Shown here: positions 63,136 through 64,000 of the stretch, in pieces | Position numbering within the stretch: position 1 is the first letter of the stretch | Layout: every line of letters starts with the position of its first letter | Assembly (NCBI GenBank): GCA_946221035.1 | Contig: CAMIME010000003.1 | Span: forward strand, 1 to 64,000 | DNA length: 64,000 bases | Direction: 5' to 3' | From: an uncultured Campylobacter sp. | GTDB lineage: Bacteria; Actinomycetota; Actinomycetes; Mycobacteriales; Mycobacteriaceae | Translations under genes and position numbers: made by a program | Notes under the pieces: model-generated | Database searches by the model: none | What the model was told of the DNA's origin: nothing | The model's input: only the letters and a program-made list of their open reading frames with translations

Positions 63136-64000
63136 ATGCGCCGATCGCGCAACGCTTTTGTAGTGGCCGGTGTCATCGTAGTGCTGGCGCTCATTGCCCT
63201 TGGGATCTACCAGTGGCGCACCGGGGAGACCGGGCCGCTCGAGCCTGAAGCCCAGCGCCCCACCACGTCCGAGAGCGTCCCGGAGCTGCCGCCGGAGCCC
63301 GCGTGGTGCCCCGCGGTCGAGCTCGTATCTGTGCCCGGAACGTGGGAATCTTCACCCGAGGACGACCCGTTCAACCCACAGGCCAACCCGGCGAGCCTCA
63401 TGCTCAACATCACGCGCCCGATCCAAGAGCAGTACGACATCGAGCAGGTGCGCGTGTTCACGGTGCCGTACACCGCGCAGTTCCGCAACATTCAAACGCA
63501 GCGCGGGCGCGAGGAGATGACGTACGACGAATCGCGCGCCGAAGGCACCGCGAAGCTGCGCGGGGAGCTCGCGCACGTTGCGGAGCAGTGCCACTCCACG
63601 CGTTTCATCATTGCGGGGTTTTCGCAGGGTGCGGTGATTGTGGGGGACGTGGCGTCGTCGATAGGCAATGGCAACGGCCCCATCCCGCCGGAGCGGCTTG
63701 CGGGCGCGGTGATGATCGCGGACGGCCGCCGGGAAAACGGCGTCGGCGTCAATCCGGGCGTGCCGGTGGCGGGCGTCGGGGCGGAGATCGCGCTGCAGCC
63801 CCTGCAGCGGGTCGCGGACGCGGTCACGCCAGGTGCGACCATGACGGGCCCGCGCCCCGGCGGCTTCGGCGTGGTGGCGGATCGGGCGTTTGAAATCTGC
63901 GCGCCGAATGACGGGGTGTGCGACGCGCCCGTGGGCGTCGGTAACGCCATGGACCGCGCGCGCGACCTCATACTTGCCAATGGCAACCACTCCCTCTACG
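63136..64000 (+). CDS. cutinase-like mycomembrane lipase/thioesterase, C-terminus cut by window end
   Basis: No stop occurs before the window ends, so 288 codons are visible. A signal-anchor (about residues 8-26) and a Pro/Glu-rich linker precede a cutinase fold: GFSQGAVIVGD holds the nucleophile Ser (near residue 165) and AEICAPNDGVCD-like sequence (FEICAPNDGVCDAP, about 253-266) holds the catalytic Asp. The His should lie beyond the window (an LILANGNHSLY segment is at the edge). In M. tuberculosis the counterpart is Rv3802c, essential and near the mycolyltransferases. AAAGGAGG ribosome-binding site. Confidence 0.9.
   Translation, partial: MRRSRNAFVVAGVIVVLALIALGIYQWRTGETGPLEPEAQRPTTSESVPELPPEPAWCPAVELVSVPGTWESSPEDDPFNPQANPASLMLNITRPIQEQYDIEQVRVFTVPYTAQFRNIQTQRGREEMTYDESRAEGTAKLRGELAHVAEQCHSTRFIIAGFSQGAVIVGDVASSIGNGNGPIPPERLAGAVMIADGRRENGVGVNPGVPVAGVGAEIALQPLQRVADAVTPGATMTGPRPGGFGVVADRAFEICAPNDGVCDAPVGVGNAMDRARDLILANGNHSLY

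Overview
The window is about 64 kb of a high-G+C actinobacterium and is almost certainly from Corynebacterium. Three things point there: a mycolic-acid/arabinogalactan cell-wall cluster (glf, glfT2, a PAP2 phosphatase, the decaprenyl-phosphate phosphoribosyltransferase, aftB, two mycolyltransferases and a cutinase-like lipase), several DtxR-type iron boxes, and a gene order (uspA, two-component pair, sodA, msrA, ugpAEBC, LCP protein, pheA, farR-like gene, serS, glpK, glf) that I recall from Corynebacterium glutamicum. All assignments come from reading the sequence; no database search was run.

Layout. 1-45: 3' end of a 5S rRNA with a strong terminator. 113-8391: housekeeping and envelope genes (pseudouridine synthase, universal stress protein, TetR regulator, sortase with a 50-residue membrane companion, a Nudix-LOG fusion, a DUF2020-like lipoprotein, an HrrSA-like two-component system, a DUF6474-like protein). 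8465-12655: RecB-like nuclease, an MFS exporter behind a DtxR box, sodA, msrA. 12652-16074: membrane-anchored alpha/beta hydrolase and two tandem glycerophosphodiester phosphodiesterases. 17183-21711: ugpAEBC-type glycerol-3-phosphate ABC importer. 21894-27265: five-function peptide ABC importer with the two ATPases fused. 27262-28127: Phd/RelE-type toxin-antitoxin pair with an unusually long toxin. 28292-38885: amino-acid symporter, LCP ligase, CPBP protease, pheA, metallopeptidase, septum protein, FarR-like regulator, serS, acyltransferase, HAD phosphatase. 38886-40063: a low-G+C orphan gene with a nuclease-like C-terminus and a repeat-rich intergenic segment. 40064-44856: glpK, an LGFP-repeat amidase and glf. 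45341-50131: DtxR-boxed siderophore uptake island. 50241-54165: Na+/H+ antiporter, a DUF4143 ATPase behind three 23-bp-period repeats, and two small genes. 54282-64000: arabinogalactan/mycolate cluster.

How the genes work together. The right half builds the mycomembrane: Glf makes UDP-galactofuranose, GlfT2 polymerises the galactan, the UbiA-type enzyme and PAP2 phosphatase make the decaprenyl-phosphate sugar donor precursor, AftB adds terminal arabinose, and the mycolyltransferases attach mycolates. GDPDs, Ugp and GlpK together form a glycerol-3-phosphate/glycerol acquisition theme. Iron control appears twice, at the MFS gene and at the siderophore island that lies between glf and glfT2.

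The least explained signals are an 11-bp word (CGTCGATAAGC) present 11 times on both strands, iterons in front of the DUF4143 ATPase, and the inverted repeats plus twin DnaA boxes at 39.8-40.0 kb.
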